A DNA stretch of 28,386 bases from an uncultured Ruminococcus sp. (GTDB lineage: Bacteria; Bacillota; Clostridia; Oscillospirales; Acutalibacteraceae), in NCBI GenBank assembly GCA_902773065.1, contig CACYDD010000056.1, positions 1 through 28,386 of the forward strand. Reading direction: 5' to 3'. Made by a program: the position numbers and the translations under genes. This document shows positions 6,520 to 16,079 of this stretch, piece by piece. Each line of letters opens with the position of its first letter. The first letter of the stretch is position 1. Below the pieces are notes generated by a model, which saw nothing but the letters and a program-made list of their open reading frames with translations, had not been told where the DNA came from and did not search any database.

Positions 6520-6562
6520 CGGCTCTCTGTATCAGATCGATGCAGAGAGCCGGATGTTTTTT
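6520..6562. terminator. Bidirectional intrinsic terminator between convergent genes
   Basis: CGGCTCTCTG (6520-6529) pairs with CAGAGAGCCG (6543-6552) and is followed by TTTTTT. The minus strand continues TCGTTTTTATTC, so it also serves the ATPase gene, whose stop codon is at 6562. Confidence 0.85.
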
Positions 6563-7785
6563 CATATTTTTTGCAGAGCATTATTGTCAAGCAGAAAATT
6601 AAATAAGTGCAGTTTTTTATAACCCCGTTCCAGATGAACAAACGGATTGTTGTCCATTGTAATGACGATTTTTTTATAGCCGTCATCAAGATGATAAAAA
6701 GCGGAAATTTCACGTTCTTTAGTGTCGGGGTCTTCTATGGTATAGGATACCTGAATGTAGTATTGTTCGCCGCTGAACTCTTTGGCAAGGAAATCAATTT
6801 CTTTTTCCCTGTTTTTCCCTATGTCAACAATATAGCCGCGGCGGAGCAGTTCCAGATAAACAATGTTTTCAATGATATGCGTCATTTCGATTTGACGGAA
6901 ATTGATTTTTGAATTTCGGATTCCCAAATCGCAGACATAATATTTATTCTGTGTTTTCAGATATTCTCTGCCCTTGATATCATATCGGCTGACCTTGTAA
7001 AACAAAAACGCATCGCACATATAGGATAAATACCGGCCGATGGTTTCGTTGTCCACAGTTTTATATCCGTTGCTTTTAAGTGTGTTGGCGATTTTTGCAG
7101 GAGAAATATACGAGCCGATAGATGAACACAGCAGATCAATCACTGACAGAAATAACCCTTCGTCTTTAATGCCGTACCGCTCTATCATATCTTTGGTCAC
7201 AACCGTATCGCAGATCATTTTCAGATAGTCGGCTTTATCATTTGGATTATCCTCTGCCGCTGCAAAGGGCAGACCGCCGAACATGATATACTCGTTAAAT
7301 GCCTGTGCTTTGTCATTGGAATTTTTGAATTTCCAGAATTCTTGGAACGACAGGGGAAACACCTTGATCTCAATTCCCCTTCCCCTGAAAATGGTATGGA
7401 TATCACTGGAAAGCAGCTTTGAATTAGAGCCTGTGATGTAAATATCACAGTGAAATTCCGCTTTGATTCCGTTGACCACTTCTTCAAATCCGTTTACCAT
7501 CTGTATTTCGTCAAGAAAAATATAGTAACGCTTGTCATCGGAGATCTGAGAACAAATATATTGGTATAATTCATCACTGTTTCGCAAAGCCTGCCATTTT
7601 TTCATGTCAAACGATATTTTGATGATGTGATTTTTGTCGATATGATTGTCGATCAGATATTGATAGTATATTTCATTCAGCAGGACGGATTTTCCGCACC
7701 TTCTGATCCCGGTAATGATTTTTACAATATCTTTATCCTTATAGCGTATCAGTTTTTCAAGATAGTCGTTTCTTTCTATCAGCAC
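6562..7785 (-). CDS. AAA ATPase with C-terminal DUF4143 domain
   Basis: The product is about 407 residues. Walker A is GIRRCGKS (26-33), Walker B YIFLDEI (88-94) and sensor 1 TGSNS (118-122). A winged-helix region follows, then the DUF4143 module, a PD-(D/E)XK-like fold with ENIVYLELLRRG, KEIDFLA (328-334) and YIQVS. The family is widespread in anaerobic bacteria and archaea and is often multicopy, with no established role. I chose GTG 7785 because AGGTGAG sits 5 bases before it and family members start near this point (LIERxxYL). The GTG at 7794 overlaps that ribosome binding site. It is transcribed from its own promoter, divergent from the DUF4132 operon. Confidence 0.85.
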   Translation of the reverse strand: MLIERNDYLEKLIRYKDKDIVKIITGIRRCGKSVLLNEIYYQYLIDNHIDKNHIIKISFDMKKWQALRNSDELYQYICSQISDDKRYYIFLDEIQMVNGFEEVVNGIKAEFHCDIYITGSNSKLLSSDIHTIFRGRGIEIKVFPLSFQEFWKFKNSNDKAQAFNEYIMFGGLPFAAAEDNPNDKADYLKMICDTVVTKDMIERYGIKDEGLFLSVIDLLCSSIGSYISPAKIANTLKSNGYKTVDNETIGRYLSYMCDAFLFYKVSRYDIKGREYLKTQNKYYVCDLGIRNSKINFRQIEMTHIIENIVYLELLRRGYIVDIGKNREKEIDFLAKEFSGEQYYIQVSYTIEDPDTKEREISAFYHLDDGYKKIVITMDNNPFVHLERGYKKLHLFNFLLDNNALQKI

Positions 7786-7804
7786 AGCACTCACCTCTCT
7801 CTCT

Positions 7805-7833
7805 ATTATAAACGCAAAGTTTCATTATTTCAA
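7805..7833 (-). promoter_or_regulatory. Promoter of the AAA/DUF4143 gene
   Basis: Minus strand: TTGAAA (7833-7828), 17-base spacer, TATAAT (7810-7805). The transcript would start only about 15-20 bases before the start codon. Confidence 0.6.
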
Positions 7834-7869
7834 TGACAATACGTTGTGACAGCAAAATTTAATTTGAAT

Positions 7870-7913
7870 GTACAATTAATTGTACTGACTTTTGATTTTT
7901 AATATGTTATAAT
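7870..7913 (+). promoter_or_regulatory. Extended -10 promoter with abutting 16-bp palindromic operator
   Basis: CTGACT (7885-7890), 17-base spacer, and TGTTATAAT (extended -10, TATAAT at 7908-7913). A perfect palindrome, GTACAATT/AATTGTAC, fills 7870-7885 and touches the -35 box. It is a likely regulator site for the two-gene DUF4132 operon. The regulator is not evident nearby. Confidence 0.65.
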
Positions 7914-7956
7914 GGATAAAAGTTTTCATGAAACAGAAAGGAATTTGTATTTTTGT

Positions 7957-8379
7957 ATGGTAAACCTGAAAGTGAATGTAAAATCCGTTTCCAATAAGCA
8001 AAACAAAATCAAAACCATTGAGATACCGTATGATGAGAACATTACCGATGTCCGTGGTCTTTTGAAAGCGACAGTTGCATTTACCGTAAACGCCTATAAC
8101 GAGCGGCGGGAAAATGCCGAGCTGCTGAACACACTGACAGCTGCACAAATCGAGGACAAGGCAGTGCAGGGAAAGGTATCGTTCGGGGTCAATTACGGAG
8201 AAAAAAATGCCGACCTCAAAAAAGCAACAGAGGATACACTGGAGGCTTTTTCAGACGGTGTGGTTGTTTTGTTTGCGGATGAAAAAAAGCTGGAAAATCC
8301 TGACGACAAAATTAATATCAAAAACATTCAGAGCCTGACATTTATCAAGCTGACCATGCTTGCAGGACGAATGTGGTAA
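7957..8379 (+). CDS. Unknown 140-residue partner of the DUF4132 protein
   Basis: I do not recognise a named family. An upstream ATG at 7912 lies inside the promoter, so ATG 7957 is the start, with AAAGGAA 13 bases upstream. The N-terminal part alternates strands (NLKVNVKSV, IKTIEIPYDE) and then a helix (ITDVRGLLKATV), a pattern that recalls small beta-grasp (ubiquitin-like) folds. The C-terminus ends in a hydrophobic LTFIKLTMLAGRMW. Its stop codon overlaps the ribosome binding site of the 1715-residue gene (TAAAGGAG), which indicates translational coupling and a shared function. The protein looks soluble and cytoplasmic. The beta-grasp idea is inference from the pattern only. Confidence 0.8.
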   Translation: MVNLKVNVKSVSNKQNKIKTIEIPYDENITDVRGLLKATVAFTVNAYNERRENAELLNTLTAAQIEDKAVQGKVSFGVNYGEKNADLKKATEDTLEAFSDGVVVLFADEKKLENPDDKINIKNIQSLTFIKLTMLAGRMW

Positions 8380-8395
8380 AGGAGTGTTAGAACCA

Positions 8396-11300
8396 ATGGC
8401 AAGAGAAGGAGAACGATTTATTAAAGAATATGATACGAAATTCAGTGAGGAATACAAGGCGGAAATTGACGCTCTTTCTGAGGAGGAAAAGAACTTTTTT
8501 AACCACGTGATCACCGACCACGGCTATTACAGGTATGACTATCAATATCCTGTGGTAATACAGAAACAGACAATTACTAAGCTGTCGGATTTCGTGAAAG
8601 AGCATTACGGCAAGGCAGTTGATATCATTGTACCTAAGGAATTTCAAAGCGATTTCTACTATATGCTGGATAATTTCAACCGTTATCAGTATTCGGATGG
8701 CTGGTATCGCCGCAGTTTCCGCAGTAAGGATTATTACCCTTTTACAGACAGGATATTTAGTCTTGCCTACAGCTATTATGTACTCGGAATGATGAATTAC
8801 CATACTGATAATATAGACGGTTTTGTGCTGTGCAGTGAGGAAGGCATTTATGCCGAAGTCAAAAGTCAGGTAAAATACGCGGTGAATGAGGACGATCTCA
8901 TTGCCGCAAGAATTGATGCAGGCGATACAAAGGTGATCAGTGTCATTAAGGAAATGATGACAAGCGAAAACAATACCGCCATACTGACAACAGATGTCAT
9001 TCGTGCGGTTATTTTATCTTCCGATGCCGAATTGCATGACCTGCTTTGCAAACTGCTTGTTGCCGCAAGACTTTCGGAAGGTCTGCGTCAGGCAATCTGC
9101 GAAAATGCCGACTGCGGCACTGCCGAAGCGTTTATTAAAATCATGCAGACGATCAAGGAAAATAATCTGGGACGGTTTTCTTCTGTCAAGCGTTCTGTCG
9201 GCACATGGACAGGACTGTGCCATTATGAAGACCCCGACCGCCTTGCCGACAAAATACTGGACGATATTGTATATGTTCTGGAAAACCGTGACCATGCATT
9301 TGAATACATCAATACGACCGATGCGGTACATATCTATATGGGACTGTGGGGCTTGGGCTTTTATGATGTCTATGATGCGATGGATGCCGTAATGACCCTT
9401 TTAGGAATGCCTTACCGTTATCATCCCGACAGTGAAATACCGGCAAAAACCAAAGCACTGATGGGCGGCAAAAAAATGACGGATAATTCGGTTCAGCTTC
9501 TGACGATAGCCTATTTCTGCCAGAACCTGAACATGGAAGATATCACGGATAAAATTTCCCTTGCCGTGCTTGAGGCGTACCCCGAAGATTACAAGATTTT
9601 TTCAATGTATGTGAATTTGTATCCGTACCATAGTTTTTATGCTCATGCGACTTCTAAAAATAGTCAGAAATTCTATTTTGATAAAACACTTGCCGCAAAG
9701 CATTATGATATTCTTTTGAATATGTATAGCATTCTGCCGAAAAAGAGGGTAGATTATCCGCAGATCCTGTACCCATGGCATTCCGCCGCTATCAGCAAAA
9801 GCGACCTGCTTTGCGGTATGCTTGATACGGCACGAATTTTAGAGGATAATGATAAAATTGATTTCATATGCGATAAGCTGACGGAATTTGAATCAAGCAA
9901 CCGTTCCTATGCACTGAAAATCATCAGCAATATCCTGAAAACACCGAAGCAGCGGGCAACACTTGTCAATGCCGCCGCAGATAAGGAATCTTATACACGG
10001 CATAAGGCGGTTGAGATTCTTGAAAAAATGGAACTTGACGATAATGATTATATTGCACTGGAAAAATTCACCAAGTATAAAACCGCCGACCTCCGCAGCG
10101 GTATTATCAGCCTTCTGAAAAAGCGTGATGCGGACGGTCTGAATCATAGTATCATCAGAATGTTACCCTCAAAGGATGAGAATGTTCGTCTTGCGGCACT
10201 TGATCTGCTGATCTATGCAGGAACGGAATATCAAGACCATGATTTTTCTCAGGCAAAAGAAGCAGTTTCTTCAATCGCTTCACCGAGTGAGCGTGAAGAA
10301 ATTCTTATTCAGGAAATTCTCGGTGGTTCGTCTGCGGCGGAAGTTACAAAAGAAAACGGCTATGGTCTGTATGATCCGAATGCCGCAACAGAACCGATCG
10401 ATTTCAAGCCCGATATCAATGTGATCCGGAATTATTTCTCTGTTACCAAAGAAGAACTGACGGAAATGCACCTTGCATTGATGAAGCTGATCGATGAAAA
10501 CAGTGAAATGGAATTCACGGACGATTTAGGAGAAGAACGTGTTCTCGGTAATTTCGGAGCACTTTATCACAGATGGGTCGGCAAAGATAAAAAAATCTGT
10601 GAAGTTGTTCCGTGCCGTGAGCTTTGGGCGAAATTTTACCGTGAAACCATTAGAACCCCCCAGCGTTACTGGGCACTGGATCTGGAACTGACAAAGGACG
10701 ACCCTCAAAACTTGACAGCGGAGTCAAAGCAGATCTATCAGAAAAATCAGAAAATGCTGTTCGGCGATATTGCGGATTATAACCGTTATGAAGAACTGAT
10801 ATCCAAGGATAAGCGTTTTGAAAACAGCGATTTCATAAGTATGAGAAGAGATATCCTCAGCTGTATTTGCAGTGAATTTGAGATCGGTGTTCCACAGGAG
10901 GTTTGTCAGCATATGGCGGCTTATCTGGCAAAGGAACTGCCCGAAGAAGAACTGTGGCTGGATATTCAGCAGGAGGAAAGACGTTATAGCTGGATGGCTC
11001 TCGAGAAAAAACTCTGCTGGCGTCATTTCAATCTGGTATCGTTCCTGATCAATCGTCTGACAAGAGATATCAACAAAGATTTTGAAACGAATTTCAGACT
11101 GATGCATGAGCTGAATCTGAAAATCAGGGAGCTTGCCCATTACGAAAATGGAGATATCCGCTATTGCAGTTCTCCTTCCGAATTGCCTGCTGTTTATTAT
11201 ATCAAGGCTTATCAGCTTGGTATCATCAGCGAAGATGTTGTCTATAAGACCCTGATGGAAATATTCGGTGTACAGAAAGCGGTAGGAGAGATGAATGCCT

Positions 11301-13543
11301 TCATGTCAAGAGAGGTGAGGGGCAGGCTGTATGAGTTTACAACACTGCTTGCCGAAGAGGGAAAAGAGCTTGACGAAAATGATATGATTCCCGAGGACAG
11401 CAAGCTTTATCAGACAGGAAAGGTTTTTGCCGAAAAGCTGATCGATAAAATACTGGATGTGGAGCTGAAACGAGGCGACAGCGAAACGGTATTTTCAAAG
11501 GCGATACGTCAGATTGACCGTGTTTACGGCATGGACAGACTGCTGGAAATTCTGAAAGCCTTTGGCAATGACACGATCAGCCGTGCTTCTTATTATTATG
11601 GCAGCAATATGTCCAAAAAGGATTCTCTGAGTCACCTGCTGAGTGTATGTTATCCGACAGCGGACGACAATGCCGAAAAGCTGGCAAAACTGTTAAAGAA
11701 ATCCAAAATCAAAAATGACAGACTGATCGAGGTAGCGATGTATGCGCCGCAGTGGATCGATATCATTGAACAGTACCTGAAAATTGACGGTATGAAATCG
11801 GGCTGTTACTATTTCATGGCGCATACGGCAGATTATATCAGTCAGCAGCGACAGGCAATGATTGCTAAGTACACACCGCTCACAAAAGAGGAACTGAACG
11901 GCGGCTGCTTTGATGTGAAGTGGTTCAGGGAAGCGTATGATACACTGGGAGAAAAAACCTTCAACAAGCTTTACAAGAGTGCGAAATATATTTCTTCCAG
12001 CAATATGCACACACGTGCCAGAAAATATGCCGATGCGGCACTCGGAAAAATGGATATTGCCGAAACCGAAGCAACCATAGAGGATAAACGCAACAAAGAC
12101 CTGCTCATGAGCCTTGCGATTATCCCATCAAATAGCAAAGAGGATATTCTGCAAAGATATGAATTCATACAAAAGTTCTATAAAGAAAGCAGGCAGTTCG
12201 GCGCACAGAGGCGGGCAAGTGAAGGCTCTGCCGTACAGTACGCACTGAAAAATCTTGCGGTAACAGCAGGATATTCCGATGAAACAAGACTGACACTTTC
12301 TATGGAAACCGAGCTTGTGCAGAATAACGGTCATTATTTTGACTGGAACAAAATTGGCGAATATGATGTGAAGATCAACATTGATGCAGGCGGAAAAGCG
12401 GCATTGAAATTTGAAAAGGGCGGAAAGGCTTTGAAATCTGCCCCTGCCGCCATTAAAAAGACGGAGGAATTTATTGCGATCAAGGCTTTCTGCGACAAGT
12501 TGAAACAACAGTACAGCCGAACCGTCAAAATGTTTGAATTGGCAATGGAAGAGCGTGATACATTCAGCTTTGGTGAACTGAAAATGCTTTGCACCAATCC
12601 TGTCACAAAAGCCATTGTTGAAAATCTGGTGTTTGTATCAGACGAGGGAACGTTTATCAGCGGTTTGATCACCGACGGCGTTCTGACCGATGAAAACGGT
12701 CAGGTGCATGAGCTGAGTGATGATTTTCTTCTCAGAACTGCCCACCCTTATGATCTTTATGAGCATAAGGTATGGGCACAGTATCAGCAGATGTTCCTTT
12801 CTCTTGGTGAAAAGGAGGGCAGAAAACAGCCGTTCCGTCAGGTATTCCGAGAGCTTTATGTCAAACTGCCCGAAGAGCTTGACAAGGAAAAATCCCTGAT
12901 GTTTGCAGGTAATCAAATCCAGACAAAGCGGACTGTCGGCACACTGAGAAACCGCCGCTGGGTTGCCGATTACGAGGACGGATTGCAGAAAATCTATTAT
13001 AAGGACAATGTCATTGCAGGCATTTATGCCGTTGCGGACTGGTTCTCACCGAGCGATATTGAAGCACCGACTTTGGAGTGTGTCACATTTGTTGACAGAA
13101 AAACATATAAACCGCTTAAAATGAAAGAACTTCCTGATATTGTTTATTCCGAAGTCATGCGTGATGTTGACCTTGCAGTAAGCGTGGCTCATGCAGGCGG
13201 TGTTGACCCCGAAACGAGTCATTCTACAGTTGAAATGCGCAAAGTCATTCTTGCATTCAACCTCAAAGTGTTCAGCATTACCAACGTGAAGCTGGAAAAG
13301 AATCATGCTGTGATCGACGGAAAACACGGTCAGTATACCATTCATCTTGGCAGCGGTGTAATTCATAAAACAGGCGGACATCAGATCAATGTCATTGCCG
13401 TATCGGGCGGCAAAAAGAGCAAGATTTTCCTGCCCTTTATTGACGAAGACCCGAAAACTGCCGAGATCATGACCAAGGTTCTCACCTTTGCTCAGGACGA
13501 AAAAATCAAAGACCCCTACATTATGGAACAAATCAGAAAATAA
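8396..13543 (+). CDS. Giant DUF4132 (MolR/YehI-like) protein
   Basis: The product is 1715 residues. AAAGGAG (8378-8384) precedes ATG 8396; an earlier in-frame ATG at 8360 has no such site. The C-terminal 200 residues (from about 1512) carry the conserved DUF4132 end: RNRRWVADYEDG, then DVDLAVSVAHAGGVDPE at about 1590-1606, HLGSGVIH, and IFLPFIDEDPKTAEI. Around 470-610 there are HEAT-like helical repeats (RHKAVEILEKM, VRLAALDLLIYAG). There is no signal peptide or membrane span. E. coli MolR/YehI belongs to the same family, whose molecular role is unknown; relatives are often encoded beside MoxR ATPase and vWA genes. Here the only partner is the 140-residue gene. It ends at a good terminator. 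Confidence 0.85.
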   Translation: MAREGERFIKEYDTKFSEEYKAEIDALSEEEKNFFNHVITDHGYYRYDYQYPVVIQKQTITKLSDFVKEHYGKAVDIIVPKEFQSDFYYMLDNFNRYQYSDGWYRRSFRSKDYYPFTDRIFSLAYSYYVLGMMNYHTDNIDGFVLCSEEGIYAEVKSQVKYAVNEDDLIAARIDAGDTKVISVIKEMMTSENNTAILTTDVIRAVILSSDAELHDLLCKLLVAARLSEGLRQAICENADCGTAEAFIKIMQTIKENNLGRFSSVKRSVGTWTGLCHYEDPDRLADKILDDIVYVLENRDHAFEYINTTDAVHIYMGLWGLGFYDVYDAMDAVMTLLGMPYRYHPDSEIPAKTKALMGGKKMTDNSVQLLTIAYFCQNLNMEDITDKISLAVLEAYPEDYKIFSMYVNLYPYHSFYAHATSKNSQKFYFDKTLAAKHYDILLNMYSILPKKRVDYPQILYPWHSAAISKSDLLCGMLDTARILEDNDKIDFICDKLTEFESSNRSYALKIISNILKTPKQRATLVNAAADKESYTRHKAVEILEKMELDDNDYIALEKFTKYKTADLRSGIISLLKKRDADGLNHSIIRMLPSKDENVRLAALDLLIYAGTEYQDHDFSQAKEAVSSIASPSEREEILIQEILGGSSAAEVTKENGYGLYDPNAATEPIDFKPDINVIRNYFSVTKEELTEMHLALMKLIDENSEMEFTDDLGEERVLGNFGALYHRWVGKDKKICEVVPCRELWAKFYRETIRTPQRYWALDLELTKDDPQNLTAESKQIYQKNQKMLFGDIADYNRYEELISKDKRFENSDFISMRRDILSCICSEFEIGVPQEVCQHMAAYLAKELPEEELWLDIQQEERRYSWMALEKKLCWRHFNLVSFLINRLTRDINKDFETNFRLMHELNLKIRELAHYENGDIRYCSSPSELPAVYYIKAYQLGIISEDVVYKTLMEIFGVQKAVGEMNAFMSREVRGRLYEFTTLLAEEGKELDENDMIPEDSKLYQTGKVFAEKLIDKILDVELKRGDSETVFSKAIRQIDRVYGMDRLLEILKAFGNDTISRASYYYGSNMSKKDSLSHLLSVCYPTADDNAEKLAKLLKKSKIKNDRLIEVAMYAPQWIDIIEQYLKIDGMKSGCYYFMAHTADYISQQRQAMIAKYTPLTKEELNGGCFDVKWFREAYDTLGEKTFNKLYKSAKYISSSNMHTRARKYADAALGKMDIAETEATIEDKRNKDLLMSLAIIPSNSKEDILQRYEFIQKFYKESRQFGAQRRASEGSAVQYALKNLAVTAGYSDETRLTLSMETELVQNNGHYFDWNKIGEYDVKINIDAGGKAALKFEKGGKALKSAPAAIKKTEEFIAIKAFCDKLKQQYSRTVKMFELAMEERDTFSFGELKMLCTNPVTKAIVENLVFVSDEGTFISGLITDGVLTDENGQVHELSDDFLLRTAHPYDLYEHKVWAQYQQMFLSLGEKEGRKQPFRQVFRELYVKLPEELDKEKSLMFAGNQIQTKRTVGTLRNRRWVADYEDGLQKIYYKDNVIAGIYAVADWFSPSDIEAPTLECVTFVDRKTYKPLKMKELPDIVYSEVMRDVDLAVSVAHAGGVDPETSHSTVEMRKVILAFNLKVFSITNVKLEKNHAVIDGKHGQYTIHLGSGVIHKTGGHQINVIAVSGGKKSKIFLPFIDEDPKTAEIMTKVLTFAQDEKIKDPYIMEQIRK

Positions 13544-13596
13544 TGTGCAATGACCTTAGAAGGTGCAGGTATTTAAAAAATAGTTTTGCAATACAG

Positions 13597-13634
13597 AAGA
13601 GCAGTCACGGTGTCAGCCGTGGCTGTTCTTTTTT
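13597..13634 (+). terminator. Intrinsic terminator of the DUF4132 operon
   Basis: A 14-bp stem (13597-13610 with 13617-13630, two G-U pairs) has a TGTCAG loop and ends in TTCTTTTTT. Confidence 0.85.
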
Positions 13635-13712
13635 GGAAAATCCGGTATTTATGATATTACCTATCAAACAATCATATTAAAATAATTTATAGATTTGTCT
13701 TAAATTTTGAGA

Positions 13713-13913
13713 TTGGACGAAAAGAGAATGCAGTGGTAGAATAAAGTCAATGAAACCGCAGGAAACAGTGCGGATGCTTGATTGGGGGTAAATACCTGAA
13801 ATGAAAATATGTAAAATCAATCATCTTACGGAAGTTGTATTGAGTATTGAACGAATGTGAGATGAATTCTGACAAGATATCCATTTAACAATCAATAATA
13901 AGGAGAAATTGAA
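13713..13913 (+). promoter_or_regulatory. Putative promoter and structured leader of the sulfur operon
   Basis: A possible promoter is TTGGAC (13713-13718), 18-base spacer, TAGAAT (13737-13742); its -35 box is poor. The leader of about 165 bases contains a CCGCA/TGCGG hairpin soon after the start. Next comes GGTAAATACC, which can fold on itself, enclosed by TTGATT and AATCAA that can pair. I could not match it to SAM, TPP, T-box or guanidine riboswitches, and no terminator lies before the gene. AAGGAG precedes ATG 13914. 13635-13712 holds nothing I can support. Confidence 0.35.
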
Positions 13914-15011
13914 ATGAGTAAGTTAAAAACAGTTTTGGGTATTCTTCTGGTGGGTTCCAGTATTCTTGCGACTGCGGCCTGTAGTGAGGCCCCAGCTTCC
14001 GATTCCTCTGGGGGTTCGGGTTCTGCTGCGGCAAGTGACACAGCAAATGACAGCAGCGATGCCGAGCCGGCTAATGCTTCTGCAACAGAGTATAAATATG
14101 GTAAGGTTCAGATTCCCGGCAAGGACGGCGCACTTTGCGGAGCTCCGATCTATATTGCTTATGAAAAGGGATTTTTCGCAGAGGAAGGTTTTGATGTGGA
14201 ACTGATTTCCGCTGATGCGGAAACAAGAAAGATTGGTCTGAACAACGGTACGATCCCGATCGTCAACGGTGACTTCCAGTTCTTCCCGTCAGTGGAAGAG
14301 GGTATCAATGTTAGTGTTGTTGACGGACTGCATAACGGTTGTATCAAATTCCTTGTGAATAATGATTCGGATATCAAAGAGGCAAAAGACCTGAAAGGTA
14401 AGAAAGTCGGCGTTGACGAGATCGGCGGTACACCGCACCAGGTAGCAAGTGTATGGGTAGAAAATGCCGGTATTTCCGCACTGCCTGACAAGCATGAGGT
14501 GGAGTTTGTTCCGTATTCTGACGGTAACCTTGAACTGGAGGCTCTGAAAAAGGGCGAGATCGATGTAGCGGCTCTTTGGGATCCGTTCGGTAGCGTTGTT
14601 GAGAAGAAGGGCGAAGCAAAGGTGATTTTTGACCTTTCCACAGATGAAGCTTTTGCAGGCAAATACTGCTGCTTCTTGTATGCCTCCAACAAAGTGCTTG
14701 AAGAAAATCCGGATGAGGTCTCAGCATTGCTGAGAGCATACCACAAGGCACAGGATTGGATCTCCAAGAACCCCGAAGAAGCAGTTGATATCATCATCAA
14801 TGGCAAATATTCGGCAATCGAGGACAGAGATCTTGCGATTGATCTGATAAAGAGTTATGAATATCCGAGTGCAGAAGACCGTGAAAGCGGCAAGCAGAAG
14901 GTTGACGAAGATGTTAAGTATTTTGCACAGGCACTTCATGATATTGGCTATCTTGATACCGATCCGCAGGAATTCACAGACAAGATCTACAAAGAGGTAG
15001 AGGTCAACTAA
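13914..15011 (+). CDS. ABC transporter substrate-binding lipoprotein (SsuA/TauA/NMT1-like)
   Basis: The product is 365 residues. The signal peptide ends in a lipobox (LATAAC, lipidated Cys23), followed by a Ser/Ala-rich linker to about residue 60. The mature domain starts with the family pattern GAPIYIAYEKGFFAEEGFDVEL and contains DLKGKKVGVDEIGGT, typical of periplasmic-binding-protein type 2 receptors for sulfonates, taurine, nitrate or thiamine precursors. It would be anchored outside the membrane and deliver ligand to the permease 24 bases downstream. The two O-acetylhomoserine sulfhydrylase genes in the same operon point to a sulfur-containing ligand. The exact ligand cannot be read from sequence. 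Confidence 0.9.
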   Translation: MSKLKTVLGILLVGSSILATAACSEAPASDSSGGSGSAAASDTANDSSDAEPANASATEYKYGKVQIPGKDGALCGAPIYIAYEKGFFAEEGFDVELISADAETRKIGLNNGTIPIVNGDFQFFPSVEEGINVSVVDGLHNGCIKFLVNNDSDIKEAKDLKGKKVGVDEIGGTPHQVASVWVENAGISALPDKHEVEFVPYSDGNLELEALKKGEIDVAALWDPFGSVVEKKGEAKVIFDLSTDEAFAGKYCCFLYASNKVLEENPDEVSALLRAYHKAQDWISKNPEEAVDIIINGKYSAIEDRDLAIDLIKSYEYPSAEDRESGKQKVDEDVKYFAQALHDIGYLDTDPQEFTDKIYKEVEVN

Positions 15012-15035
15012 TTTTATAAGTCAAGGGTGAGCGGA

Positions 15036-16079
15036 TTGAGTGAAATTGAAAAAACAACCGAAGGTATAAAAACGAAAGAAAAACCCGACGGGTTTGATAA
15101 AAAATTTATATGGGTCATATTGTTTACCATTGTGGGATTTGCGGCTGCTATAGCCGCAAATCTGCTGATACCTCAGATCTCAGAGGATGTCAAGATCGAA
15201 ATTTATCAGGTAGGTTCGATCTATGCGACAATGAATAATGCCTATACATGGGTATTGATTGCTTTGATCGTATTATATCTGGGAATCGGAATTTTTTCTG
15301 CATTTAAAAAGGAGCGCAGAAAAAAATACCGTTCCCGTGCGCCTTTCCGGTTTGCTGTCGGTATCGCACTTGCACTGTGGGATCTTCTTGGTACGAAATT
15401 GCAGACACTGCCGCAGCCGTTTTTTCCCGGACCTGCCGGAATTATCGAAGCGTTTCTGATTGAAGGCGATTACATACTACAGAATACGCTGTATTCACTG
15501 CGGCTTTTCAGTGTAGGTTTTTTGCTTGGTGTCGTTGTCGGAGTAGGCACAGGGATTCTGATCGGATGGTTTCCGAAGGTGTATTACTGGGTTTCACCTG
15601 TGCTGAATATTACAGGTGTGATTCCTGCCGTAGCATGGATGCCCTTTGCACTGACATTGTTCCCGACACCGTTTTCGGCAGCTGCTTTCCTTATCGTAAT
15701 ATGCACATGGTTTCCTGTTGCATCGCTTACGGCATCGGGTATCAAAAGTACGCCCAAGGCAAAATTTGAAGCAGCGAGAACACTGGGCGGAAAAACACCC
15801 TATCTGGTATTTCATGTGGCGATCCCTCATGCAATGCCGCAGATTTTTACAGGAATTGAAACTGCCAATGCATTTTCCTTTACCACACTGGTTATGGCTG
15901 AGATGATGGGGCAGCCGGGCGGTCTGGGATATTACATCAACGCCTCCAAAGTATGGAGTGCGTATTATAAAGTGTTTGCAGCTATTGTTGTCATGGCGGT
16001 TTTGTTCAGCCTGATCACATGGGCAGTGGGACTTGTGAAAGCAAGAGTTCTCAGATGGCAAAGGGGGCTTTTAAAATGA
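15036..16079 (+). CDS. ABC transporter permease (SsuC/TauC-like)
   Basis: The product is about 347 residues with an N-terminal membrane span (VILFTIVGFAAAIAANLL), a second near residues 70-90, then the usual binding-protein-dependent permease domain. That domain includes the cytoplasmic coupling loop with EAARTLGG (the EAA motif contacting the ATPase). Two extra N-terminal spans make it longer than the typical 250-residue SsuC. AGGGTGA lies 8 bases before TTG 15036. The alternative GTG 15027 overlaps that site, so I prefer TTG. The stop codon overlaps the next start (ATGA). Confidence 0.9.
   Translation: MSEIEKTTEGIKTKEKPDGFDKKFIWVILFTIVGFAAAIAANLLIPQISEDVKIEIYQVGSIYATMNNAYTWVLIALIVLYLGIGIFSAFKKERRKKYRSRAPFRFAVGIALALWDLLGTKLQTLPQPFFPGPAGIIEAFLIEGDYILQNTLYSLRLFSVGFLLGVVVGVGTGILIGWFPKVYYWVSPVLNITGVIPAVAWMPFALTLFPTPFSAAAFLIVICTWFPVASLTASGIKSTPKAKFEAARTLGGKTPYLVFHVAIPHAMPQIFTGIETANAFSFTTLVMAEMMGQPGGLGYYINASKVWSAYYKVFAAIVVMAVLFSLITWAVGLVKARVLRWQRGLLK

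Noticed and set aside
6177..6713. A Val/Phe-rich 178-codon minus-strand frame opposite the mutase tail
   Set aside because: It is the reverse complement of the Lys/Ala/Thr repeats, so the long frame is a composition artefact.
13743..13860. Possible SAM-I (S-box) riboswitch, because of ATGAAACC followed by AAAC and GGATGCTTGATT
   Set aside because: The conserved AGAGNGGNGGAGGGA start, GGCAACC and GGTGCTAAATCC blocks are missing, and there is no terminator; only a weak resemblance remains.
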